A DNA stretch of 64,000 nt from Bursaphelenchus xylophilus (lineage: Eukaryota > Nematoda > Chromadorea > Rhabditida > Aphelenchoididae), in assembly GCA_904066235.2 (NCBI GenBank), contig CAJFCV020000004.1, forward strand, positions 8,246,001 through 8,310,000. The letters are read 5' to 3'. The translations under genes and the position numbers were made by a program. The notes under the pieces are model-generated. The model searched no databases. It was given only the letters and a program-made list of their open reading frames with translations, and was not told where the DNA came from. Shown in pieces: positions 25,066-35,891 of the stretch; position 1 is the stretch's first letter; the number at the start of each line of letters is the position of its first letter.

Positions 25066-25891
25066 CTAAGCGCATGAGCAGATTCCAGTGTGGCATGGGA
25101 AACCGAAACAATCCTTGTCGGCAGAGTCGACGGTGCAGGTCTTCTTGTTGCAGAATTCTTGGTTGGCTTGGAATTGGGTCTTGAATCCGGCTTGCTGGTA
25201 TCCCTTGAGGCACGAGCAGGTGCTGGTGGTGTTCTGGCAAGCGCCTTGGAGACCTCCACAGGCGTCGTCGTCCTTGCAGAAGATGAAGTTCAGGCACTTG
25301 GAGCATTCACAGGTTCCAACGAAGGCGCCAATACACTTTCCAGATCCACATTCGGCGTCTGAGGTGCATTTAGCGAGGGCGGTGCAGTTGGATTCCTCGG
25401 TATCATTCAGAGCACGGAAGAAGGGACTGTCGTCTTCGGTCTGAGTTCCATCAAACCAAACGGGTGCACCTGAAAAGAACAATTGATAAAACCGACACAT
25501 CTCGTCTCTAAATAACCTCTAGACAGTCCAAAAACGTTGATTTCCCTACCAGTCCAAAGCAAACTGTCTCAACTGCCGAAAACAATATGAACTTACTTCC
25601 GCTGCCTGATCCGGACCCGCTTCCAGATTCATCTCCTGATCCAGAACCGCTCCCAGATGCCGTGGCGGAACCATTGCCGGACCCTTCAATTCCAGAGCCA
25701 TTTCCAGACCCGAATCCACTTCCTTCGAATGTACCATTTCCGGATTCGAATATGATGATCTCGTCAACCTCATCAACTTCAATGACCTCGATAACTTCGG
25801 GCTCCTGCTGGTGTCCATGTCCATGGTGGTGTCGAGCGTGAACAGAGAGGGCGGCGAGGGCCAGGACGATGATCATACGCATGGAAGCCAT
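25066..25891 (-). CDS. Secreted Ser-Gly / Cys-rich protein A (chondroitin-proteoglycan-like)
   Basis: Exons 25891-25597 and 25469-25066 join in phase to 232 aa. A signal peptide (MASMRMIIVLALAALSVHA) is followed by a His-rich tract, an acidic Glu/Val/Ile/Asp stretch, then a Ser-Gly repeat (residues about 55-98) with flanking acidic residues. Acidic residues beside Ser-Gly are the established context for xylose-linked glycosaminoglycan attachment. The second exon encodes a domain of about 110 residues with roughly 18 cysteines, starting CTALAKCTSDAECGSGKC and ending CHTGICSCA. This resembles nematode egg-coat chondroitin proteoglycans (CPG-3-like), but I cannot confirm the ortholog. The Cys domain is almost identical to protein B. 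Confidence 0.85.
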
Positions 25892-26260
25892 TCTGAAATA
25901 AAGTCAAAGGTGAAAATGTATCGGCATTGTTTTCAAAAACACAAGGTCAACACGCACAACACACCAAAGTGTCAGACGACACACGTAACGTGAAACACAA
26001 TCGAAAAATACGACTCCATCGTCGAAATAAACGTAAATTAACCCTAGAGCAACATAGAAATAATCGAAATACGTCAGGATGGAGACCACGACCGCTGCAC
26101 ACCTTGCAAATCGTGGAGAAGAAAGCTTCTGACCACAATTTCAACATGAAACACCTTCTTTGCCGGAGGGAGCCGAGTTATTTGTCAGACTTGGTGACAA
26201 AATCTGGAAGAGGAAAAGTTGACTCAAATGGACAAGTCTTCCCCTAATAGTGATTTAGGC
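25892..26260. other. Upstream flank of proteoglycan-like gene A
   Basis: Probable promoter of gene A (minus strand). Nothing else found. It ends with the 9-bp target duplication GATTTAGGC at 26252-26260. Confidence 0.4.
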
Positions 26261-26806
26261 CAGGGGTGGTCAGCAGACCCTATTTTTCCGATTTTCGGCC
26301 CGCGGCCCGGCCCGTCTAATCACCGGCCCGGCCCGGCCCGTCTAGTCTTTTTCCAGGCCCGGCCCGGCCCGGCCCGTGACGGGCCTGGCCCGGCCCGGCC
26401 CGGCCCGTGCAGGCCCGTCTATAGAGGGTTCTGCGAACTGCGCCCAGGCTCGGGATCTAAACTGAGGCAAAAAAGGCGTTGATCTAGCTAGTAAAGGATC
26501 AATGTGATAGTTTTGTGGTTCTATAATGGAACTATAGACTTGTAAACGTGTTAGAACTTGAGAAACAGCAACTATAACAACATCAATTAATTTTCCCGGC
26601 GCGAAAACAATGAATGCCAACGGTTTGGCATTGTATTTTAGACGGGCCGGGCCGGGCCGGAAAAACCCCAGGCCCGCGGCCCGGCCCGGCCCGGCCCGTG
26701 ACGGGCCCGGCCCGTTTGTCAATTTCCATTTTTGAGGCCGGCCGGCCCGTTTGGGCCGGGCCGGGCCGGCCCGGGCCGGGCCGGCCCGGCCCGCCGACCA
26801 CCCCTG
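26261..26806. mobile_element. hAT-like MITE with GGCCCG-rich arms
   Basis: 546 bp, starts CAGGGGTGGTC and ends GACCACCCCTG (terminal inverted repeats), and is flanked by identical GATTTAGGC at 26252-26260 and 26807-26815. The CAGGGGTGG start and an 8-9 bp duplication fit hAT transposons. Both arms are long runs of GGCCCG/CGGGCC units able to pair with each other; the middle is AT-rich. No transposase is encoded, so it is non-autonomous. Confidence 0.88.
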
Positions 26807-26815
26807 GATTTAGGC

Positions 26816-27289
26816 CATTCAAAGCTCTGTAAACTTTCCGTATACGGTGTAAGAAGGATTTAGGGTGATCATTTATTATTTGCAGTCAAAATAGACTTTG
26901 GTTTGGATTCCAAAAGTAATTTGTTTGACGAGATTCTACACAGTAATCAAACCATCCAATAGAGATAACTTTGTTTTTGCCCAAAAACCACGACCTCGGG
27001 CCAGCTTTGAAAGGATGCAAACAATTTACTAATCATAATTGTGAAAAATAAATTTAACAATCAGTCATTATTTCTTGACAAGTTCCAGAAACTCCTCAAA
27101 CCTCTGAAAGCTTTCCCCAAATCGAACGAAAATCAAACGCCAAAAACGTACAACAAAATAGAGATCACAAGTTTATTTTTTGGTACATAGTATAAAGATG
27201 CGTTAATAATAAGTTAGTTATGAAAGCAAAATAATGTTACAAATGTGAGGTATTTTGTTACAGCGTGAGTAGAATGTGAATGACGGCGC
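26816..27289. other. Intergenic and 3' flank of proteoglycan-like gene B
   Basis: No gene. AATAAA for the minus-strand gene B lies at 27172-27177. The segment 27090-27289 is repeated at 54500-54705. Confidence 0.5.
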
Positions 27290-28642
27290 CTAAGCACATG
27301 AGCAGATTCCAGTGCGGCATGGGAGACCGAAACAATCCTTGTCGGCAGAGTCGACGGTGCAGGTCTTCTTGTTGCAGAATTCTTGGTTGGCTTGGAATTG
27401 GGTCTTGAATCCGGCTTGCTGGTATCCCTTGAGGCACGAGCAGGTGCTGGTGGTGTTCTGGCAAGCGCCTTGGAGACCTCCACAGGCGTCGTCGTCCTTG
27501 CAGAAGATGAAGTTCAGGCACTTGGAGCATTCACAGGTTCCAACAAAGGCGCCAATACACTTTCCAGATCCACATTCGGCGTCTGAGGTGCATTTAGCGA
27601 GGGCGGTGCAGTTGGATTCCTCGGTATCATTCAGAGAACGGAAGAAGGAACGGGCTGCTTCGGCTTCTTCGTGTCCTTGAAGGAAGGTTGACGCGGCATC
27701 ATCCGAGGTCTGATCTTCCAGAGCTGCGCCAGATGCTGAAACAAAAGAAAATATAACCATCATTCATAAAATAAACTCCAGTTATGATTTCGTGAAAAAG
27801 TACAAAATCGCTAAAACCATGCCTATTCTACCTAAAAACAATAAACAAGTGAACTTACATGAACCATCATCCGATCCTGAGCCGCTTCCAGATTCCTCGA
27901 TGCCGGAGCCAGATCCGGAGCCGCTTCCAGATTCTTCAATTCCAGATCCAGAGCCGCTTCCAGATTCCTCGATGCCGGAGCCAGAGCCGCTTCCGGATTC
28001 CTCGATACCGGAGCCAGATCCTGAGCCGCTGCCGTAACCATAACTGGAAACAGATTCTTCAAGACCAGATCCTGATCCGCTTCCAGATTCCTCGACGCCC
28101 GAGCCAGATCCGGAGCCGCTTCCAGATTCCTCGATGCCGCTTCCAGATCCCGAGCCGCTTCCGGATTCCTCGATGCCGGAGCCAGATCCAGAACCGCTTC
28201 CAGATTCCTCGATGCCGGAGCCAGATCCAGAACCGCTTCCAGATTCCTCGATGCCGGAGCCAGATGCAGAGCCGCTTCCAGATTCTTCGATTCCAGATCC
28301 GGAGCCGCTTCCGGATTCCTCGATGCCGGAGCCAGATCCCGAGCCGCTTCCAGATTCTTCGATTCCAGATCCGGAGCCGCTTCCAGATTCCTCGATGCCG
28401 GAGCCAGATCCGGAGCCGCTTCCAGATTCCTCGATGCCGGAGCCAGATCCGGAGCCGCTTCCAGATTCCTCGATGCCGGAGCCAGATCCTGAGCCGCTTC
28501 CAGATTCCTCGATGCCGGAGCCAGATCCTGAGCCGCTTCTAGACTCATCGACATTGTGACCGGATCCCGGCGAGTGAACGTGTCGAGCTTGGGCCGAGAG
28601 GGCGATGAGGAGTACCAACAAGATCAAATGCATAGACGCCAT
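27290..28642 (-). CDS. Secreted Ser-Gly repeat / Cys-rich protein B (chondroitin-proteoglycan-like)
   Basis: Exons 28642-27859 and 27735-27290 join in phase to 409 aa. Signal peptide MASMHLILLVLLIALSAQA, then a short linker and about 17 tandem units of (Ser-Gly)3-5 followed by Ile-Glu-Glu (two have Val or Leu for Ile). A short linker with TFLQGHEEAEAA follows, then the same Cys-rich domain as protein A. Many Ser-Gly pairs next to Glu-Glu make it a strong candidate glycosaminoglycan-bearing core protein of extracellular matrix or egg coat. The start codon follows directly on an acceptor-like TTTTCAGC. Protein A has a quite different, shorter Ser-Gly region but a near-identical second exon. Confidence 0.88.
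27865..28560 (-). repeat. Coding tandem repeat of Ser-Gly/IEE units
   Basis: Units of 30 or 36 nt in exon 1 of gene B, each ending with the codons for Gly-Ile-Glu-Glu. Units are highly similar at DNA level, so copy number is likely variable between strains. One unit near 28035 is interrupted by the codons for Val-Ser-Ser-Tyr-Gly-Tyr-Gly. Confidence 0.9.
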
Positions 28643-28960
28643 GCTGAAAATATTATTCATCAGAAAAAACAACGGGAAATAAGGAGTTGACACGACAAAG
28701 GCTTTCTCCACCAACCCAAGGCCAGAAGTCCGCAAAATGACCTAAAATCAAACGAAAAAGTAAAGAAAAAAAATGACCACCAACGGGTTCATAAACATCA
28801 CGCAACTGGCCAACCTCCTCGTGATCACTCCATCTCCTGATGACCTCTCTTGCCACAGGAAATACCTTGTTTTTGTAAGCAACCTTCGAGAAATGTCGAC
28901 GACTTGGCCAAACAAGAAGACTTGACACGAAAGGATTTTGTCCGGGTTAAGTGTTGCATC
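28643..28960 (-). promoter_or_regulatory. Upstream flank of gene B, duplicated at 55819-56115
   Basis: Sequence just before the start codon (for example AAAAAACAACGGGAAAT and CTTTCTCCACCAACCCAAGGCCAGAAGT) recurs upstream of the chimeric gene at 55818; the part around 28855-28960 recurs at 56020-56110. It probably includes the promoter, but no TATA box is evident. Confidence 0.55.
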
Positions 28961-29008
28961 ATGACGGAATTTCTGGAAAATCCGTTGGTTTCGTAAAATT
29001 ATTCAACT

Positions 29009-29042
29009 CTTTGCAACCTGTTTCGCGCAACAGGTTGCAAAG
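29009..29042. repeat. Perfect 14-bp stem hairpin
   Basis: CTTTGCAACCTGTT, a six-base loop, then AACAGGTTGCAAAG. The right arm and flank recur in inverted orientation near 55926-55960. Confidence 0.85.
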
Positions 29043-32000
29043 ACCTGCGATAACGCGGTGAAAAAAAGTTTTGCAGCCGTTTACTGCGTTCAGGCGTGTA
29101 CTTGTATGATGTACGTCAACAATGTCAAAATGCGATTTATCGCTCTAGATCGTCGAAGTAAAAGACGAGAATGTTCGTCCTTTAGAGCTAATTGTTTAGG
29201 TTTCTAATTACGGTTAGCTTCGCAAAGTCGTTTTCTGTTCATTACCAGTATAATCCATCCAAGAGTATAAAGAAGGTATTACTTTTGTTTTGTTCAGCTT
29301 TCTTTAGGAATTGCACCAATAGTGAACTGTGTACTGCGTCAAAGAAGGTTTGATTATAAATTGTTATGACGTCATGTCGCAAACATGGGATTGCTTGGAA
29401 ATCTTTGCAATGGGCCTGATGTTTAGGCGAACAAAGATTTTAGATTCGAAGTCAATTGACAAGGGCCATCTTTGACCCAATCTAATCTGCTCCCACTTTT
29501 GCAATTGTATGTTTTATTCACTCCCACTAAAAAAACATTCACGCGGACAATGGGAGATTAGAGGACTTCCCATGACTAATGGTTTAAAGAGAGTCCTGTT
29601 TATTCCACATGTTTCCTGGAATCGAGGGTTGACGTTCGCGGATTGGTGGCAGGAGCGGTGTGTTACCGTACGAGACGATTAGAGCGTTCCTCTTTATTCG
29701 AATGGGGTATTAGGACGGTCTTTTATTCTCCTACGTAAGGGTTTGAATTCTTGCAATTCTTTGCGTTTTTCTCTATTGTTGGGATGTAAAATTCCTAATC
29801 TTGCTGACTATAAGGGCGTTCTTTCGGGATCCTGCGTCATTTCGTGGGCACTTATTATACTGCAGATTTAGATTAGTTTCGCGCAAACGCTTATTTGTCA
29901 AATCTGTCGAAGTAAGATCATATTGTGTTTATTTTGCATCCTCCATGTTCTCTATTTCTCACGTGCTCTGGAATTTTACTGCTTGTAAATATTGCTAATT
30001 ACTCGGATAATTAATTTTATTGTTCCGTTCCCTTCTGTCATAATTTCGCTTTGATAAACGGTTTGCCCTCATGAATACCGAAAGTTGTATTTTGTTTTTG
30101 TTATCTGCGGAAAAACAAAGAACTTGAGAGGGAAATTCGTGGGAACACCCTGCCCACAGTGCATCTATCATTATTATTCCGTGCGCGGACTTCAAAGACT
30201 ACTCTAATATGCATCGGCGTCACTTGTGAGGCCAGGGTTCAGATGTCGCAACAATTTTGAGAGAACATTTTCTAGTTTATAGAAGATAATAATTTTTGTA
30301 ATCTTTAACATTTTTGCTCTGTATTGGAACGTTCTTTGCCTTCCCGGATACGGTATGGGGTCCAGTTCGACTCTCTGCCTAAGGGTTTACATCCTGGTCT
30401 GGAGTATCAAATAATGGCCACAACTTCTAATTGGTGGACCCACATTTGCAAGGGCTAATTGTTGATTCCCAGACAAAGCCGTGTCAACTTCTAGGTTTAC
30501 ATGCCGGATGCCCAGTTTCGTTTCTTCTCTATTCATCTCCGAGGACTTTGACTTTTTCGAACCGAATGCTCGTTCGTTCTCCACTCTTTCTTAAAGGTAT
30601 TTCACAATGCTTCAGGACGTTTGTTGTGTTCTCAGTCAGTGATAATAACGAGAAAGGAGCAGCATAAATATCCGTTTTAATGAGCAGTAAAGTCCCCGGG
30701 CGGCAAAGGACGTATCTTGTACAATCTTCTGTTTACTCGAATTATTTTCTCCAGCGAGAAATGGAAAGCATATTGGAGGTTTAGTTTTGGAATTTAAAAA
30801 ACTTTTTCATCAGAAATAGGCAAAAAGATGACTAAAACCCACTTTTTTCTGGGAGCCTTTTCTCATTATCGTTCTCTCTTATTTGAAAAAATGGTGACTG
30901 AATATATCGAATGGTTTGAAAATTTATTTTGGCATAGGCTGAAATTTTGAGAGACCAAAATATGACCTATATAGATAAGATTGTCAAATCTGTACCCGAG
31001 AATGCGCCCAAAATTTAGATAACATCTGAGCCTTGCACCTCCATAACTTTCTATCCGGACCAACTTGTACTTTAACGAGACTTATTTTCGAATCACACTT
31101 ATTGGGACTATTTTTTCAACGATAATTTAAATGTACTCTACCTTTTCCGTGTTCCGCAGTAAAGACAACTTCCTGTCCAAGTTGTGTAAAGTCCAAGAAC
31201 TCCTTTTGCAAGAAAAAAAGCTTGTCATGCTATAGTAAGACGTTTGTTTTTCTACCAAAACAGTCTGGAAGGCGCGCTTGACCAAGATTCCCACTTTTTT
31301 CGTACTTTCTTCGCAATATTTGGGTTACATTTGCCGTGGATAAACCCCTTTTCGAAGGCAGAGATCCCCAATCTAATTAGAGTTTGTGTTGTGCTTACGT
31401 GAAGAAAGGCCTCAGGATTTCGTATCCAGATCTTTTTGGTTCCGTTTTTAGGCGGCTAATTAAAGGATAATATTGGAGTGAACACTCAAAGATTGCCCTC
31501 TCCCAATTAATGTTAATCGAATTAATTGGAAGAGGGGGTATTGTAGTAGGTGTTTGTTCCTATTTTGAGGACTTGGCCTTTTGCTCCCGAATTAATTTGA
31601 GGACTTTTTGCACCCATTAGACACAAGGTATAAAATTAAATTGTGATTGTGCAATTACCATGGCTTCAGAGATCTCTAAACAGTTTTATCAGTATTAGCA
31701 ATCCCTATGATCTCTGTATCTAGCAGTAATCCTTTTTAACCAATTGTTTTACCATAAATACCATTACAATGGCCATTAGAATTTAACCTATCAAGTCGCG
31801 TTGTTTTTGGGAACGGCTAGGCGTATTTATAAATTAAAAAGGCAAGAGAGTAGTTTGACCAGTAATGTCATTACAACGAACGTTGTATTCCCGGTATCCA
31901 ACTGTTATTTCACGCCCTTGCGTCCATCTATTTATGTGTATATTTACGCAAATATTTCCTCAATATTTTCATTTGCGCAAGTATTCATTGAGTTCATTCT

Positions 32001-35000
32001 ATCTTTGACCATTGAACTTGTTTGCCTCGTCTCATATGCGGATTAATCGGTTAATGATGAGTTATGAGCTTGCAAAAGTTTTTGTTTTTGTCGAACTAAT
32101 CCTACCGTACTCCTGTTCACGAATGGCAAATGGTTTGGCCGACCCATTGTTCCCTCCGAAGTGAAGTATTATGTTTTGCGTGATTTCTAATCATTTTGTT
32201 TATCCCAAAAATTTCTTGTAAATCCGTTTGAGTATCATGCCGGCTTTCACCGGGTTCGCCTGACGTTTGGTCAACTTAGGACAAAGGATTGTGGTAATAC
32301 AAGCACCTTTACCGCGTCATCAGGTTTTTGTTGATGGTGATTATTTGCGGGCACAGGAAATGGGGTCTGTCAATGTTTTGGTTTACTTCAACGAGTAACA
32401 GAGATCCCTCATTTCTGGTGACTCCAATTTCTCGATTTCCCACACCATACTTGGCATATATTTTCCGTAGAGTTCATTTCTCTACGGGTTTTTTGCGCAT
32501 ACAAAGAGCTGAATTAAGGTTTTGCATTACAATAGACGCCTTATTGAATCGTCCTGAATAGTATACCTTAATTGCCGCAAAAATTTAATGGGTTTACAGA
32601 ATTTGGTCTCCACTGAGATTGGAATCTTTGATTTTTTAAGCTCACTTTGCTGCAATCCAATGAATTTTGGGCAACCTACGGTACTGACGGGGAAAATGCA
32701 GAAATTTGGATAAAAAAGTCCAACTCTGTATGTGTTTTAAATTTGCACCAAGTTTCTGAGGGTCACACGATGCTAACTTCCTTCTGTTCGCAATAAGTTT
32801 TTGTTATATTGAGCTTCATAATTATGCTAACCAGTCGTGTCACCAAACCCAATTTATTTTATTTCATATGAACGGAAATCGTGCAATTTCTGACATGGCC
32901 TATATTTGGTCCGGCGGACTTGGTCTTGGAAATCGCGGAAAGAGCGAATGACGCCGGGAAGGAAGCCCGGAGATGTTCCTGTTCTTATGTAATGGTCGTA
33001 CTCCAATTCTAATAGTCTTTCAAATCCCCGCCGGCCGACGAATTCCTATAGTTTTATCGAGTGTTTCGTCGATTGTGAGATAATCGTTTCATCAAAGCGG
33101 ATTGAAATCCCTTTTTTTAGAATATGCAGATTACACGCGTTGTCTGTCATTTTTAGCGCCCCGACTTCCGCGATAACGTGAACAGTTTATGCATGACCTG
33201 GAGGTATTTGTTTTTGGTAGGAGGATTTAAATGTCGTCCATAAATGAGGGTGAGATCCTTTATCCGCAAGATTTTCCCACTGGATTTGCATGGAGCCCCT
33301 GAATGGACGCCCAGCTGTTTTCTCGCTTAAATTACGATAATCCGGGGGATGAGAGACGAAACCGTCGATGATAGGCTCGATAATTGCCTTTGAACTTTGG
33401 CTTGATGTATTTAAACACCTTAAATGTTTTTTGCGTCATTAATCCGGCCTTTTTTATTATGCAGATGGGAAGCTGGAAAGGAAGCGGAATGTTTCTGAGC
33501 TCTTTAGGAAGCCTTATCAAATCTCGTACCCCAGGATCTTTCACGTAAACTATCAGGTTGATGAAGGCGGACTGACAAACACAAAAATATATAAGGGATC
33601 ATTGTACGGAAAATTACTTCCTAGTTGATTGTTTTATCTCTCCGAATTCGCAATACATGGGGATTTAAATTTTTTGTTTTGCTTTTGTTTCACTCTTAAA
33701 GACATCACAAATTGTTTTCAAAAGGAATATTACCTAATACTCGTGGTAATAGCTTTGATTGTTAACGGGAATCTGCTTTTTACTATTTTTCCGGCTTCAA
33801 AACTGCGTAATAATAGAGTAAACCTATTAAAATGAGTGTACACGACCCGTTTAGAGTCATCAATTTTGCATGTTTTACACTGTTACATGATGTTTACCCT
33901 GTTTATGATGTTGTCGGTTTATGTGCAATCGGGAAAGAATTTTAAATGAGACATCGGATACACAGAGACTACAGGTCGGAAGCTGGCGGGAGTCTCTTGT
34001 TCACATGATTTTGGATAAGCTTTGGGGACTAAATATAATAGGTAAAAGTTCATTGCTATTGGTGTATGAATTTTAATACATGATTCAACGAGAAGGTGCA
34101 ACTGCCGTCACCAAAGGGCTTTTTAAAATCTCGGTTGTCATTGATTGGCATTGTCTAAAATTTACGGCCCTTGACAAGCAACCCAAATAGGTGATTAACT
34201 CAAAATTTGAAGAAGCCATGTTGTTTTAACCCTGCCGGATCCGTTTGTTGATACAAGCTTGATGCATAATTCGGCATGATTAAATCTATATCTCGATAAC
34301 ACCTTTTTTAAAGTCGGTTCCACCTGAGCTTCCCGTTCAATTTTAATTTTTCAACGTTAAACTCTTAAGCGTTGTGTGTTGTAGTCTACAGAAGTTAAAT
34401 TATTGATGGGAACATGTGTTTTAATAGGGAATTTCCAGCCTTCCACGATCTATATGTGTACGAGACTGTGAACTTTACCAAGTGTTTGTTTAGCCGGTGG
34501 ACAAACCTAACAAACCTGCTGTGCTTTACTTAGGATGACCTTTTCTGGTATCTTTGAATAACATCAAAATATTTGAATAATACGGTCTTATTTACGACCT
34601 TTGAGGATATTATTTTTGATGACCCAAAATATCATAATCTATTCGTTTGTTTACGGGTTTTTCTTTTTTGATATATCTGTTACTGTGCGTCAAATTGACC
34701 TCCCTAGCTGCCGGCGCATCTGAATTACGTCAGGAAAAAAACAGGGCCACAGTCTTTGGCTTTTACTAGAGCTGTTGTAGGAAATGGAGAGTCATGATTT
34801 ATGCAACTTTAATCCTGAGGATGTCCCGAAAAAACTTGCATTAAAAGAATTGTTTTTGCTTTATGAACATCAACGTGGGAGGCTCGTATAAATCGGGCAA
34901 ATACATGTTTGAAGAACGATTATTTTTCCGGGTCTGGCCTCCAAAAATTCGCCAAGTTTTAATATTGCGCTTTTCTGATGCGTGACGTGGGGAACTAGAA

Positions 35001-35703
35001 GGATTAATTGAAAAAATGTAAGCGTACATGACTAATAGAGAAGGTTCTGACCAGGTATGTATGACGAGATTTGATGCTAATTTAGAATAGAATCTTCAAA
35101 GATTTCTGTTATCTTTTGATTTCACCGTCTCACTTGAAGCTTACAACTTATTTTAGACTCACATAGAGTTCCAAAGTTGACCCGCTGACTTTTGACATGT
35201 ATCAAAAGCGCGAAGTTTTTGTTTTTCTCCGTCTGATTAATTTGAAATTTTTCCCTGGTGCTTTAATTGCTTGTTACTTTCTACTCTTTGTTCTCTTTTG
35301 AACAGATACTTATGATGACTCTGTAGAGGAGCTCTCCCGGCCTCGGATATTTTAATGCTGGCCATTAATTCAACATGGTATGGCCTGTGTTGGCTGACGT
35401 TTTATAGGGAAGTGAATCAGATTACGTTATCGACGAAAAGATAGGTCAGACCCAGTAAATAATCGGTGTTCTGAACGTGGGAGAGCGATGTACTTGAGGT
35501 ATGTGGGAAACAAGGTCTTTCGAACTTTTCCAAGATTAGATTCATCTTCATTAAGGAATATGTACGTGGGTCGATCTCAGAATATTCATCATGTTGATGA
35601 AGCAACGAGAATTTTAAGACAACCAGGAGAGTACACCAAAGGCGCCGCTCAGATTTTCCCTAAATTTTTCACACGCTATACGCCACATATCAACGAAATA
35701 GTT

Positions 35704-35730
35704 CCTCTGCAAGCTCGCGCCTTGCAGAGG
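35704..35730. repeat. 10-bp stem hairpin
   Basis: CCTCTGCAAG, a seven-base loop, then CTTGCAGAGG, directly beside the inverted-repeat element that follows. Confidence 0.8.
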
Positions 35731-35746
35731 CGGCCGTGATATCGGG

Positions 35747-35891
35747 CTGTCGGGAAAATAACGGCGTATCGTCGCTCCTCGGAATCGCCCATCATCGCTC
35801 TGCGACTGCAAGCCGCGACTTGGGATTTGGTGCGCGATAGCGGCGAGGCGAGACATTTTGATGCGACAATCCGCCGTTATTTTTCCGACAG
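35747..35891. mobile_element. Small inverted-repeat element (possible MITE)
   Basis: 145 bp starting CTGTCGGGAAAATAACGGCG and ending CGCCGTTATTTTTCCGACAG: 20-bp arms with one mismatch. The interior is GC-rich unlike its AT-rich surroundings. No clear target duplication was found, so the superfamily is unassigned. Confidence 0.6.

Noticed and set aside
28134..28559. + strand frame of 141 codons with Pro-Glu-Pro-Leu-Pro-Asp-Ser-Ser repeats
   Set aside because: Antisense shadow of the Ser-Gly repeat exon of gene B; no signal, promoter or splice structure.
27859..28560. CRISPR-like regular repeat spacing
   Set aside because: Repeats are in-frame coding units without unique spacers, in a eukaryotic gene.
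30340..30400. tRNA-like B-box (AGTTCGACTCT)
   Set aside because: No matching stems for a cloverleaf in the surrounding bases.
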